Shown here piece after piece: positions 1 through 11,941 of a DNA stretch of 64,000 nt. Below the pieces are notes generated by a model. It ran no database searches, had not been told where the DNA came from, and worked only from the letters and a program-made list of their open reading frames with translations. A program made the translations under genes and the position numbers. Where the stretch lies: contig OZ035962.1 of the NCBI GenBank assembly GCA_964034945.1, forward strand, positions 34,685,943 to 34,749,942, in the 5' to 3' direction. The stretch is from Chrysopilus asiliformis. Lineage: Eukaryota; Arthropoda; Insecta; Diptera; Rhagionidae. How positions within the stretch are numbered: position 1 is the first letter of the stretch; every line of letters starts with the position of its first letter.

Positions 1-327
1 CTTTTTATGTACATATGAATTTTTTTGTTATTGAATTCATCCTTATATTACTTGTTATGTATTTTTATTTTGTATGTAAGCATTTTTAAATGAAATAAAA
101 AGAAAAAAAATGCATTTTAAACTAAAAACTACGTTTTTTTTAAAAAAAATGGAACGGATCCTATTGAATTTGTATGGGTTTGTATGAAAATAATTGATTC
201 GTTATACGGCTTTTCGCTTTACGGCCAACTTTCCCGGAACGTATCTAGGCCGTAAAGCGAGGTATGCGTGTATATCTAAAAAAATCGTAATTTTTGTCTA
301 ATCGAGATCTAAAATTAAAACCATTAA

Positions 328-718
328 GGCCCGCCGTATACTTGAGCTAAGCCAGCTCTGCTATGTACCTGTTTAACCCTTTTAGGACGACTTTTCGGTA
401 ATGTTGTTTAATAAAAAAAAACAATGACTAAATCATAATGGCAGAACTCTAAATAAGCGTTTTACAAATTTTCAAACATCTAATCCTTGTACATAGATGT
501 TCTGGAAATCTTTGGGATAATATTAATGTTACATTTACAATGAAAATATCCCAATAGACTTTAAAGAAACATTTTTGGGATGTATAATCCTAATCGGCTC
601 CAAAGGGTTAAACGTGGTCGTTTAGCGCTTCATCTTACCCTCAATTTGGTACGTGACGAAACACACCACGTCAAACTCTAAACAGGCACATACTTAGCTC
701 AGAAGTACGGCGCGGGCC
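328..718. mobile_element. PIF/Harbinger-type MITE
   Basis: The ends are inverted: GGCCCGCCGTATACTTGAGC at the left and the complement of a related sequence at the right (GCGCGGGCC end). TAA (325-327 and 719-721) flanks both sides, the TWA-type 3-bp duplication of PIF/Harbinger elements. No coding remnant seen in 391 bp. Inverted repeats differ by small indels, so the copy is old. Confidence 0.65.
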
Positions 719-1290
719 TAATTCGGAGAAGCTTACATGAAAAAACCACTGGAATTTCGAAAAATTTTAGACGAAAGTGTGAATGAGGCTTTAAAAAATT
801 AAAAGTTCTAATTTTTGATTCCACCCTAATGTACGCGTTTATTAAGTTATTTGCTTTAGTAAAATGAATGCGCTAATGAATAAAAGCAAAGTAATTCTGT
901 TATCGTAAACAATACTACAGTATAATGAATTCATGAATTTTAATTCGAAATTGTCCATAGTAGAAGTCTAATTTCTTTTTGAAAAAAAAATTATTTCCGG
1001 CGCCATAGTTGCGTACTATACCGGCGCCTCTTTCAACATTTTTGTACATCATAGCTAACTGTTTAGTTGTATGTGAAACAAAACTTATTACATATGGGTT
1101 TTCAATTGAAATTATTGTTTTTCGACTTTGCATATCAATCTTTTTTTTGAGGTTGTATAGAAATTTTTCATGAAAAAATGGGCAGTAGGGCTACTGTGCA
1201 TACCAAATAGAAAATATTGTCTTATCCCAATTATTATCTCCTTCCAAAGAAAGATAATTTTTATCTAACTAGAACTATAATGGAACCTTA
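719..1290. other. AT-rich non-coding stretch
   Basis: No exon, element ends or RNA gene recognised. A small hairpin built on two GGCGCC motifs lies near 1001-1027. Confidence 0.5.
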
Positions 1291-1972
1291 AGCCTAGTAC
1301 GCAGTTCGAGTAAAATGAAATTTCCTATACAAATTTAACACTGAGCTTAAATTTAACCTCAGAAATTTTACCGAGCGGTACGCAGTGCGCTGGTAAAATG
1401 ATGTGAAAAACTCATGTTGCAATTTTGCCTACACTAGATGGCGTAGAAAGTCTCCACTTGATTTTACCAGCATTTTAACTGTTCGGTACATTAAATTCGA
1501 GGTAAAAATTTGACAGATGAAAATAATAGAGGTTCTGTTTCCAGTTTTCTTAACGAGTGTGGTTTTTTAATTTAAAAAAATGGAAGAATATTTGGATTTT
1601 GAAGAAATTGAGGAATTGGACGTTGCTTATGATTTCGAGCCTCTGTAGCAAAGCGACCCTTTGTTTTTCGTTCCTTTAAATAGGGATTAACCCAAATCGA
1701 CGGCGGTCTTCTGCTGTCCAGTTCAAGCATTTGGACTACGAGTGATGATGCAGAAACAATTATGTCGTCTAGCAGATTGTCATCTATATTATTAACTTTT
1801 AAAATTCAGAATACACAAAAATCAGAAACTTCTTGCTCAGCTGTCAATGTTTTTTCTCCACAAATCTTAGCTGTCAATTTGATTTCTCCACAAACAGTTT
1901 TTACTTCGGTTTTAATGTGCCAATTTGGAGACCGCGTTAAAATTTCATTTTACTCGAACTGCGTACTAGGCT
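1291..1972. mobile_element. PIF/Harbinger-type element, 682 bp
   Basis: Perfect inverted repeats of at least 33 bp open with AGCCTAGTACGCAGTTCGAG and close at 1972. They are flanked by TTA on both sides (1288-1290 and 1973-1975). A short acidic frame (ATG at 1580 to TAG at 1648, beginning MEEYLDFEEIEELD) may be a remnant of an element-encoded protein. The TIR core ACGCAGT is repeated in variant form at about 1380. Confidence 0.7.
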
Positions 1973-1975
1973 TTA

Positions 1976-3486
1976 ATTCGTAAACGTTTCGGTTGATAAA
2001 AAAAATGTCGGTTCTTGGCCAGGAGTTGGCAACAAAAATTGAAACAGAGCTGAAATGAAATTCCATCAAAGTTTAAGGGTGTTTCAAGATCGATTGGGGA
2101 GAAAATGAAAAACATAGATTCTAGTCGACGCTCGGGATTGAGTTAAATCATTTTACATTGATTTATATGGTAAAACCTCTTTCGGTTTGTAAACGTTTTG
2201 GTTTGTTAACGCTTTGCGGGAACGGATTAAGTTCACGAACCGAGGTTCGCCTGTAACTAGTAATATTAATAGAAAATTAAAATAATTAGCTTTGCGATAC
2301 AAAAACTTTAAATTATTTTACGTGATTAACGAAAATTTATTGAACCTTACGCTTTAATGTTTATGCTACATTTTTCGTCCAAGAACATCTCTATGTTTTT
2401 TTTGCGTAATCAGTTTATTTTTTTATACGAGAATATGAAATGAAAGAGAAGCTTTTTTTTACTTCTAAAATGTTGAATTTCCTGGTGTTATTCAACATAG
2501 GCATCTTTGAAGACTTCTGATTTCAATTTGAGTTGTCGTACCAATCGACCAAGGAAAGAAAACATAAAAAGTGTAGTACCATGTGTACCAAGTTACGAAG
2601 CCGGGGAAAACAGAACTTCTCAGTTATGAGTTTGTTGAAGTGAATTTTCCCAAAAAAAAAAATATTAATGGTATGACGTGCTGTACTGCAGTATATCTAG
2701 AATACATTATCAATACAATTGTATTGCGAAGAGACTCTCCTTAAGATGTTTTCAAAGAACAGGCAATATGCCAAAAAATCAGAAAAATCGCATGTGACGT
2801 CAATTTCTAATTATAACATTGGTATATGAGTATAAGAAATTAAAACAAAAATAATGTAAATCCGTAGTATGTATAGTATAAATACTATGAAACATAAGGT
2901 AAATGCAAAAGTGCGAACGATAGCAAGAGAGACGGGACGAAGATTTAATGCAGAAGGACATCGTTGTGGAAATGAACGCGCAACGGGCACGTTAAACATT
3001 TACGATGGAAATGTATAATAAATCTTTGTGTTTCTGTTATTTATTTTTGTCATGATTTGCTTTTTTTTTAATGAAAACCACAAGTTTTGAAAAGACTTTG
3101 CAAATACACAAATTATATCTGACTGCTGCACATGTATTTTCTTCTGTTTTTTGTTTATTCGAATCTACACTCAGAGAAAATATCTGATGTGAACAACACG
3201 TGACTTTCTTATACGAAATTTAGACACTTGCGTAATTTACGCGTACACTATAACCCCACGAATCACATTTTTTTTAATAAAAAAAATTTATTTGTTTTTA
3301 CGACACAAGTCGCTCTGTATTCTAGACAACAATGGATTGTGTTTTCTTAGATGAGTTTTCATTATAATTCTCTTTCTAGCTGTCTGAACCTACAGTTTAA
3401 TGTAAAATGTGAAGCATGGCAAAGGTCGTGATAGCAGTCTTAAATGATGGTGCCGTTAACACCAAGCAGTTACTACTCATCACGGT
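1976..3486. other. AT-rich non-coding stretch
   Basis: I see no exon, no element with clear ends and no RNA gene here. Open frames are short and lack coding character. Confidence 0.5.
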
Positions 3487-3621
3487 ACACAGAAAAAAGT
3501 GACTAATAAATTCACCAATAACTTGGTGGGATTAGATAAATTAATTCAAGGGGAACATTCCCCTTTTGTGGTTTCAATCCTAAAATGAAAGGAATGAATC
3601 CTATAAATCGTCGTAATGGGT

Positions 3622-3731
3622 GATGTGAATAAAAAGATAGCTTTTGCTAAAACTGATGTTTTTTAGCTAATGTATTCTGCATTAGCTAAAAAACATCAGT
3701 TTTAGCAAAATCTATCTTTTTATTCACATCA
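3622..3731. repeat. Near-perfect hairpin, arms about 51 bp, loop 7 nt
   Basis: The left arm 3622-3672 pairs with 3680-3731, with a single one-base difference near the base and a TATTCTG loop. The arms include GCTAAAACTGATG. It sits within family E copy 1; the copy at 20.7 kb lacks it. Confidence 0.85.
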
Positions 3732-4009
3732 TCCAATGTCTCCATTGATTATTGGACTCTCCTAAAAATATGCGCGACATTCTCATTTAAAATAGGATTC
3801 GTTCCTATAATTATAGCACCAATTCTTATCCGAGTAGAATTGACTACTTTTTTATTGGAATCCGTCCAATGTAAAGAGGATAGACAAACATTCGAGTCAT
3901 CGAATATACAAGATAGGGAAGTTCGAGGGGTTTGAAAATATTCGAGATATCAAACAGCTCGAGTAATAAAATGCCCTGCAGTTAAAAAAAATCTCCGACA
4001 TAAGTGTTA

Positions 4010-4453
4010 AGGCCGGAATACAATGGGCCCGACTCACCACTTACGGCAACAGATTACGGTGACAATGTTGCCCTCCATATAAGTTGCGCACATTTTGTTG
4101 TTCTAAATGTCATTTGCTTTTCATTTGATTTTGACAGTAGGACGGTAAGCCACATACAAAATTTTTTGTTACATAACAGGAATGTGGATCTAAGCAACAG
4201 AGCATACGAACTATATTTCCTAATACTTTCTTTTAGTGACGAAATTTAGATTTTATGACGTCCCCATAAGATTTCATTTTGAATCAACCATGAAATTTTG
4301 TCGGCGAGCTAACCGACAACAGTTAAATCCGATTCAACTTCTTACGATGACAAAGTTGGTCGGAATGATTGTATGCAGAAGCATAGGGTGCTATGAGTTT
4401 AAAATCTGAAATGTCGCCGTAAATGCTGTGTCGGGCCAATGGTATTCCGGCCT
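4010..4453. mobile_element. PIF/Harbinger-type MITE nested in family E
   Basis: Inverted ends AGGCCGGAATACAATGGGCC and its near-complement are flanked by TTA at 4007-4009 and 4454-4456. The third copy of family E reads AAGTGTTAGAGTGTGG at about 51251-51266 without the insert. That is the exact empty site with one TTA. Confidence 0.88.
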
Positions 4454-4937
4454 TTAGAGTGTGGTAGTAGGCACGTCCAAACTATATAAATCATGAGTTC
4501 GCAAATGCGAATTATAATCGAACAAAAAAAAATTGGTTGGAATCACCATATTCGCTGAATCCTATTTATTTAGGAATGAGTCGACCAACACTTTGGGTTC
4601 GTTCCGATTTTTATGTAACACTGAGTCCTACATAATATTGGAGTCACTTCTAAAAACAATGGGAACGATTCCATTCCATAATATACCATTGTTTCCCCCT
4701 TAGTAGAGAATTGTCTCCAGTAAAAACTAGGAACGGGTGCTACTTTTGTAGGTATATGTCCATTCTTGTCTCAGCCCTATATACGTAGTAATAATTCTAA
4801 GAAAACTGGGACTAGTTCCAATATTTATGGAAGCCTTAGCTACAAAATGGTGTGACGAGTCCTATAATCGCTTTCCCATATTTTATAGGAACGTTTCCTA
4901 TGCGGATTTTTTTCCGTGTAATCAATTTTTTCTGTGT

Positions 4938-6527
4938 ACAGTCAAATTTGTGCTGTGCATAAAATGTAATCATAAATGTACAAATAACCAATCTCTTGAG
5001 TTATTAGAACGGATTTATTTATCTTACATTGGTTCCTAAAAACTTATTACGGTTTATGAGGAACATATTAAGTTTAATGGCGTCTATTTCTTACGAAGGA
5101 CAAATTTTGCCCTGCTGCTTGCAGATCAATCAAAAACAGTAGGTTTTGATGAGAGAAATTAGAATTAGCCCTGCTATTTCTAAAATTAATAGTTTTTGAA
5201 TTATCGTAAAACTATAACGAGCCTCATTTTTCAAAAGGAACATCCCTGTTGAAAAAATAATGACCAACAAAGAGCACGCGCCTCTACTACTAGACTAACG
5301 GCTAGTTATCTTTCAACTGAGATCTTCCTTAAATCTTTGATCTCTCTATGGGATTATTTGATAGTTAAATCTAAGGGATTATTTGATAAGACCAAATTAT
5401 CAGATTGATATTAAAGCGCGTTTTCATTAAAAGATAAATTGCCCGAACTCCACGAACAATTAAAAAAAACTTTTATTGAGAAATTAAACTTAAGCCAAAA
5501 CGAAACTTTAAGACTTTTCACCTGATAAAGTTTAAAAAGGACAATAATAGAATTGAAGGCCTTAGAAGAAAAGCTTCAGGCTTTGTATTTTATTCTAATG
5601 ATGAAAGACAAATAAAAGTAAATATTTTTTTTTATTAAAAAGTTAAAGCTCAAACAGTTGAGGAACTTATGGTTTAACCTGTATTATTTGGTTGGGAGAT
5701 TGTAAAAATTCTTCGACAACAATGTGCAAAGGATTTGACATCCAATGAAATTGTGAAAGTTGTTGATGTATATAATATTAAGCGAAAGTACCTACTCTTG
5801 CTTATTTCGATTTATCTTGAGATGGAGATAAGCAAAAGTTTTCATAAATTCAAAAAAACTTTCTTAAGGCAGAAAAAGAACAACAGTTCACCACTAACTC
5901 CTACACTTTTCTTATACAAATGATTGGTTATGTCGCCAACGATTTTTATTGTAGCCTTTTTTATCAGTTTTTTCTCCTTTGGTGTATCGAATTTAGGAAT
6001 ATTTACTATACTCTATATCCCATCATTTTCTATCTATATTAGACTCGAATTTCCTCAATTTTGATCTCAGAAAACAGACATGTTATTAAATTTCAAACAT
6101 TTTTATAGGAAATTTGCATCATATTAAGCTGTACGGGCTGTTTTTCCAGCCATATTTATATCATTTATATATCATTTTATACGACAGATATTTTTATTTT
6201 CATTCATGTATGACAGGAAATTCAATAAAATAATTTTAGACTTATGTTCTCAAAATTGAATTTACCCTTCTCGAGTTTTTTTATAGCTATAAGTAGAGTG
6301 GACTCGCGATTATATGAACATCGCATTATATAATCTACAGAGCCGGATTTAGACAATCTTACACGCAGAGTAAAAAAATAAATTCAAATATTTTATAAGG
6401 AGGAATCGGGACTATTATTAAAATAGTTAATTTCAATTCCAAAAACAGTCAGTTTAACCACCAAGTAGTAAATTTTACTATTAAGTAGTTACTATTAAGT
6501 AGTTTAAAAAATATCCGGTTTTGACCA
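4938..6527. other. Non-coding stretch with a possible decayed coding fragment
   Basis: Frames at 5415-5522 (LKDKLPELHEQLKKTFIEKL in part), 5551-5616 (ELKALEEKLQALYF in part) and about 5735-5920 look protein-like but are broken by stops and frameshifts. I do not recognise a family. Nothing else seen. Confidence 0.3.
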
Positions 6528-7442
6528 TTTTTATACTCTATATGATATATCATATAGGAGTATATTTGATTTAGTATACCGTTTGTAACGCATCGAACCA
6601 ATCATCGGACAAAAATTAACTACACCAGAGTGTTAAGCCCAATTCAGGCTAATGATTGCGATTACGATTTAGGCTTCTTGACCAATGAAATCAAAGCTTT
6701 CATTTTGCTATCGTTGAAAGCTTTGATCTCATTAGTCGAGAGGCTTCATTCGTAATCGTAATTGCAAGTCTGAAATGGGCTTTAGGGATGACAAAAGATT
6801 TTGATTTCCGCATGTCCGTTCGTTTGTTCGACTGTCCGTCCGTAAAAACCATAACTTTTGAAGGGATTGAGCTAGAGATTTGAAATGTTGTATAGTTAAG
6901 TTTCCCGTAAATGGCTAGGCTAAGTTCTTGAACGAGCGGAATCGGACCATTCCTTCCCCCCTTTCCCATACAAACGAAACAGTTCTTTTGAATTTTCTCG
7001 AAAACGGTGAGTCATATTGAAAAATGTATAAAGGTAAAATGTGTTTAGAATAAAATTTTACATAACTCATCCATACACTAAAATCCTGCATATCCTCTCT
7101 TCCATAAAATGGGATACGTTTTCCCTGTTTTCTCGAAATCTGTGCATCGTATAGAAAAATTTATTAAGATGAAATATGTTTAGAATATGATTTTACATAA
7201 CTTATCTATACATCAAAATCTAGTCGGACCACTCCTTCCCCCCTCCCGCATACAAATTGATTTTTTTGTCTATTTTTTTGAAAACGATGAGTCGTATTGA
7301 AAAATTTATTAAGGTAAAATCCGTTTAGAATATGATTTTACATAAACGTTCCATACATCAAGATCCAATCTGATGACTGCTTTCCCCTCTCCTATAAAAA
7401 TGAATTTAAAAAAAAAACAATTTGTCTGTCATATAGAATACT
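6528..7442 (+). mobile_element. DINE-like element, subfamily B, copy 1
   Basis: It begins TTTTTATACTCTATATGATA, carries a GTCCGTTCG...GTCCGTCCG core, and repeats a block with CATACAAATGAA-type ends several times. It ends with CATATAGAATACT, the inverted subterminal counterpart of the head. Structure (inverted subterminal repeats around a GTCY core) fits DINE-1/helentron non-autonomous elements. A family C repeat abuts its end. Confidence 0.65.
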
Positions 7443-7815
7443 AGCAGACCCTACGTTGCCAGCTTAAAGTTTTTTTGTAAAAATTTTAGGATGCCAAAAC
7501 ATAAATCACTTAAAAACTTTTGGGAAAAATGTTGTCTTTACAGGACCTTCCGTTAGAGTTATTGAAACCGATACGCCGGGTTCGTAATCAGCGACTCCGA
7601 AAACCTCCCAAAGCCAGTTTTTGAGAGAAAAATTAGAAAACGAAGTATTGCGTTATCCTTCTGTTCCGAATTTTGAAATTCCAACACCGGATTCGTGATC
7701 AGCGACCCCGGAAACCCCCCTAATGCCGATTTTCCCGGGAAAAAGGATATTAGCGTTATCCTTTCAGGTCCTTTCCTTTCGAATTTTGAAAATCTGATAC
7801 CGGATTTGTGATCAG

Positions 7816-9306
7816 TAGGGCTGCCAAAAATATGCACTAAAAAAGGCGAAATATGCGCATATAATATGCACTAAAAACGACAAAATATGCACTTAAATAT
7901 GCACTTTAAAAACATTCAAAATCCGAAATATAGTATATTTCACCCAAAATAGTGAACGGAACTTGTTAAAATGGGGTTAATTCGACTTATGTGGAAAATA
8001 AAAAAATTCAAAAAATAATAGTCTGTGAAAAAAGATTGACATTTTGACTGACAAACAATTTTTTTACTTGTTTCTAAATTGCAACTGTTAAATTTTAAGA
8101 TATTTCGAAAAGAGGTTCAATACTTCATATTGTCTATGGTATAATCGGGGTTAAAATTTGTAGAAAAATCTCAGTTGTGGCTACCACAAAACTTTCTTCC
8201 ACAAAATCTACGACCCTGCGCAATTTACGCTATAGCCCTATCGTTTTGTCAATCAAAGACGACCTCAAAACGTACAAAATTTGAAATAACTTGAGAATGG
8301 TAAAAGGTAAAAATGTGGAAAATTTCATTGCCTTTAATTCGTTTTTCAAAAGTTTTTTCGAAAAACTGTTAGTTTGCAAAATATTCGCCATAATATGATT
8401 TTTAGATTTTAATAAAAATATTTCAATAACGGTAAAAGATAATGGATAACTGTAAAAGACAAAATTGTGCAGAATGCCATTCTCATTAATTCATCTCATA
8501 TATACAGTAAGCAAAAAACCATTTTTTTCGAGATCATGGAAAAAAATTAATTTTTTTGAAATAACGGTGTATCTCGATAACAGTTTGAGATATCGAGTTC
8601 TAGCAAAAGACATAAGTGTAGGAATTTTTTTTTCTCGAGGTTTTGTCATACTTAACACTACTAAAACTGCGTAGTTTCGGAGTTAGGAAATTGAGAAAAA
8701 CTAATTCGCGATTTTTAAAAAGCCGCCATTTTGGTTACTTCTGGCTAACGGATTTCCGCCTAAAGTTGATAGGATCGTCCCATTCCAGGACCAAATATGC
8801 CTATAAAATCTCATGGCTCTAGCTCTATTCGTTTTCTTGTACACCTTGTACACAGACTGACAGACAGACTGACAGACAGAAAGACATTTTTGTAATATGA
8901 CTCCAATCGACTAAGGAGTGATCGGGAAATGTTTTTTTAGGTTCAATTAAAAGGCCGAAATTTTTCATGAATACAATACTGTATTATACTTCGTAGAAGA
9001 AAGTAAAAACACATATTTATTTATTTTTAATATTTATTCTAGCTGAAACAGTCGAATTATAATTTGAATTGTACAAAAAAAAATTTGGTTGTTCATGAAA
9101 GTTGTAAAATATGCAACTAAATATGCATTATATGCATTTATATGCATTTATATGCAAATATGCACTAACGTGTCAAATATGCGAAATATGCAACAACAAG
9201 TGACCTTCATTTGCTTCTAAACTTATTGATTCGGATGAATAAAAAACTCCCGGAGCCGAAATCATAACGAGAAGAAATATGCAAATGCATATTTTTGGCA
9301 GCCCTA
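7816..9306. mobile_element. hAT-type element with 8-bp target duplication
   Basis: Perfect inverted ends TAGGGCTGCCAAAAATATGC (plus one A) are flanked by GTGATCAG at 7808-7815 and 9307-9314. The 8-bp duplication and the GGGCTGCC end are hAT features. Both subterminal zones hold clustered AAATATGCA motifs, about five on the left and more than seven on the right, likely transposase-binding sites. No transposase frame remains. The middle carries a family D repeat (8275-9005). Confidence 0.9.
8275..9005 (+). repeat. Repeat family D, copy 1
   Basis: It shares blocks with 11392-11640, 27340-27650 and 32220-32695: ATAACGGTGTATCTCGATAA, a GACAGACAGACTGACAGACA run followed by GAAAGACATTTTTGTAAT, and GAATACAATACTGTATTATA at the end. 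Family unclassified; it appears to have inserted into the hAT element. Confidence 0.6.
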
Positions 9307-9560
9307 GTGATCAGCAACACCAAAAACTCTATAATGCCAATTTTTCCGAGAAATAATGGGAAAAAGGACTTTTGCCGATTTTTGCCGGGAAAAATCCGTT
9401 TCTAATTTTGAAAATTGAACATAGTTAAAACACCTGCTCCTGGCAACGCAGAGCATTTTGCAAAAAACCGCGTAAAAATCGATCTAGTAGTTTTTGAGTT
9501 TTGTAATCTTGAACAGACAGACAGACAAACAAACAAAACAAACATTCATTTTTAAAATAT

Positions 9561-10455
9561 GATGATTGGTCCCTGACAATTGTATGTTTTAAATTTAAAT
9601 TTGTCTATTTTTGCAGACTGAAGACCCTTTAGCTATGATTCTACAAAAACCCAATTATAAAAAAATTGTCGAAAAGATTTTTCCAACGATATGCGTTATT
9701 AAAAATCAAATATGTGTCGAAATAGATCGATAAATACCCAATAATATTAGCCAATAATATCTATACATTTTACAATATCTTCAATTCGTGTTCGAAAAAT
9801 AGAAATGTTGTACGAGTATCTGAACTCTACTTTACGTGTAATTGTACGAAATTTGTTCTATTTTAATGCATCAGCGTGATTCGCAGACTACAAAAATAAG
9901 TCAATTTCAGCCGAAAATAACATTTACTATGCCAGTTTTTAAATCCAGATGAGTAGTGAACGCATCCCATTAATCCTTAACATTATGTGGATGAATTTAT
10001 ATCTATGTAAACGTAATTTCGACCGGCATTGGCTATTTATATACCATTTGTTCTAGTTCTTTTGTTACGCATTTGGTTTTTTTTTACAAATATTTGAAAA
10101 GTCGCTAAATTCTTAGTCGTGTATGACGCACGTAGTGCACTCTATCCCTAAAATATCTTAATTGTGCATTGGTAAAATTTATTTTTGTCGAATGAAAACG
10201 CATAACATTACAAAACTAACAACATTTTTCGCTATTTTTATAAAGTGCATCTAAGTTTAGATGGTTATATTTAAAACCTACGTCACTTAATCACCTTCGT
10301 GCCAAATATTTTAACTAACAATAAGTCGATGCACTCGCAAAGTTCTGAGTGCACAGCGATGAAATCCTTTTGATTTATGTAACTGAGCTAAAGGGCCAGT
10401 ATTCGTGTGTGTGCTAATAAGATAATATGAAAAATAACAAATTTCTGAGTTTTGT
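9561..10455. other. AT-rich non-coding stretch
   Basis: Nothing recognised on either strand. Confidence 0.5.
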
Positions 10456-10712
10456 ACATGGAAAAAAAAAATAAAGAATTTATGTGAATAAATTATTTTT
10501 ATCAAAATCTTTTAGACCAAATTTATATCAACTGGCATTTTTTTATTAATATTTGGTGTAAAATGTCACAACAATGTCAAATTAAACATTTATTAAATTT
10601 TTACATTTTATACTACATGTCGATAAAAATTTGCGAGTTGATACAAATTTGGCGTAAAACATCTTAATAAACAAAAACTTATTCATATAAATCCTTAAAT
10701 TTTTAACCGTGT
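10456..10712. mobile_element. MITE family G, copy 1
   Basis: The ends are inverted: ACATGGAAAAAA...GAATTTATGTGAATAAA against the complement of ATTCATATAAATCCTTAAAT and AACCGTGT. Copy 2 lies at 30801-31053, and a partial copy near 50375-50440 shares AAATTTATATCAACT. No target duplication could be fixed. Confidence 0.6.
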
Positions 10713-11110
10713 TGCCCTTGCCCGGAGCTATTCCAAAGATATACAAGACTTCGGGAAAGTTTTATATAAAATTTATAATTCTAGAAAATACGTTGATAGC
10801 AAAAAGTGGTTTCTTATATATTTTGCATGCCTTTAAAAATTTGAAAAAGTTTTTTCATTATTAAAAAAACAACACAGGTAGAAATTTTTAAAAATGCGCC
10901 TTTATTATGCTTGGGATATATGCTTCGGTGTAAGTACTGACACATATTATATCCGAAGTTTTACTTGTAAATGGCTCTCGAGGTATTACCATAAATATTT
11001 CCCTTGAAAATATTGTAGAACAAAATAAAATGAGCCAGAAAATGGCTAAACATCACATGACTTCCATATACAAAAAATATTCGACTTTTTTTTGGAAAAT
11101 GTTCAAGAGC
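10713..11110. other. AT-rich non-coding stretch
   Basis: Nothing recognised. Confidence 0.5.
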
Positions 11111-11365
11111 AAAAAAAAACATAACAAAAGCTATAATTCCCAATCTGGCAATTATGGAAAACCCGTATGGTGATTTAAGTGAACGGCGAACAGTTGTATT
11201 AAAATTCCACTTTGAAGTCAAATTTTCCAATAAGATTTTTTAAAATTTATTCCAATCGGATTTTGATGTATGGGAGTTTTATGTAGAATCATATCCTAAA
11301 TAACTTTCGTTCTTGCACTTTTTTGATAAGTTACACCGTTTTTAAGATATTCGAAGAAAGCATTT
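11111..11365 (-). mobile_element. DINE-like element, subfamily A, truncated copy
   Basis: It matches the 3' part of the copies at 16926 and 27968 in reverse: AACATAACAAAAGCTATAAT, the stem-loop CCAATCTGG, AACCCGTATGGTGAT, then GGGAGTTTTATGTAGAATCA. The 5' half with the GTCY core is missing. Confidence 0.7.
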
Positions 11366-11391
11366 TTTCGTTCGTTCGTTATGACATATTA

Positions 11392-11640
11392 ATGTGAATA
11401 TCTCGGGAACGTATAAAGATAAAAATTGACGGTAAAAACAATTTGTGGGAACTATTATTTCCTTTAATTTATTTCTTACATAGCAGCACAAAAACCCGTT
11501 AGTTTTCGAGAAAAACGCCAAACGCTAAATTTTTAGAAATAACGGTACATCTCGATAATGGTGCTAGATATGGAGTTCTTGTGTAAAGCAAAAATTTGGC
11601 AAATACTAATATCTTCAATTTCCGTCATATGGATTACTAT
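11392..11640 (+). repeat. Repeat family D fragment
   Basis: Blocks such as AAATAACGGTACATCTCGAT and the following GAGTTCTTG segment match the copy at 8275-9005. Ends are missing. Confidence 0.5.
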
Positions 11641-11869
11641 CGAAAAACGCTTTCCATGGCCGTGACCTCTCCACCCTGAGTGAAAATCCAGGCCTGCTAT
11701 CATGGCAGTCAACGTGTTAAGGATAATTCCACTCGAGCCTTGGGGAATAAAACTTAGGATGAGTGTATATACGTTCAATAAAATGACTGTACAAGCAAAG
11801 AAAATATATTAGTTTCCTACCAAAGACATCTAACGTTTATAAATATTAATTATGTTGTTTTTTTTTCAG

Positions 11870-11941
11870 TTCATAGGATGGCAAGAGGTACAGAGACCAA
11901 GTACACGCTCCGAAATTGTTCAGGCTATGAGGAAAATTCGG
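11870..11941 (+). CDS. NOS1AP: NOS1AP exon, start of PTB domain
   Basis: A pyrimidine-rich tract and CAG precede the exon, and CGG|GTAAGC follows. The 24 codons read FIGWQEVQRPSTRSEIVQAM then RKIR and align with the mammalian stretch YVGSLDVPRPNSRVEIVAAM. Both borders are phase 0. The residues around Gly-Trp-Gln are unusual for this normally well conserved first strand. The preceding exon, which should end in FEAK or similar, is not visible in the window. Confidence 0.9.

Larger units (their letters stand above)
3487..4937. mobile_element. Palindrome-array repeat family E, copy 1
   Basis: The ends are inverted: ACACAGAAAAAAGTGACTA at the left against the complement of the sequence ending at 4937. 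The body matches the copy at 20029-21083 in reverse orientation and parts of 50900-53005. It is filled with variants of a small palindrome, roughly GGAATNATTCC, every 30-60 bp. A long hairpin (3622-3731) and a Harbinger-type MITE (4010-4453) lie inside. No coding remnant was found. Superfamily unknown. Confidence 0.65.
7443..9560 (+). mobile_element. Repeat family C, copy 1, with 122-bp type units; split by a hAT element
   Basis: It starts AGCAGACCCTACGTTGCC and ends near the CAGACAGACAGACAAAC run at about 9515-9535. Inside are units of the dispersed 122-bp type (TTATCCTT..., GATTCGTGATCAGCGAC, TTTTCCCGGGAAAAA). The unit containing GTGATCAG is interrupted at 7816 by a hAT-type element and resumes at 9315. 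Confidence 0.6.

Noticed and set aside
11640..11720. Complete piggyBac-type MITE ending GGCAGTCAACGTGTTAA
   Set aside because: The right end resembles that of the element at 41671, but no matching left end or TTAA was found within 1 kb.
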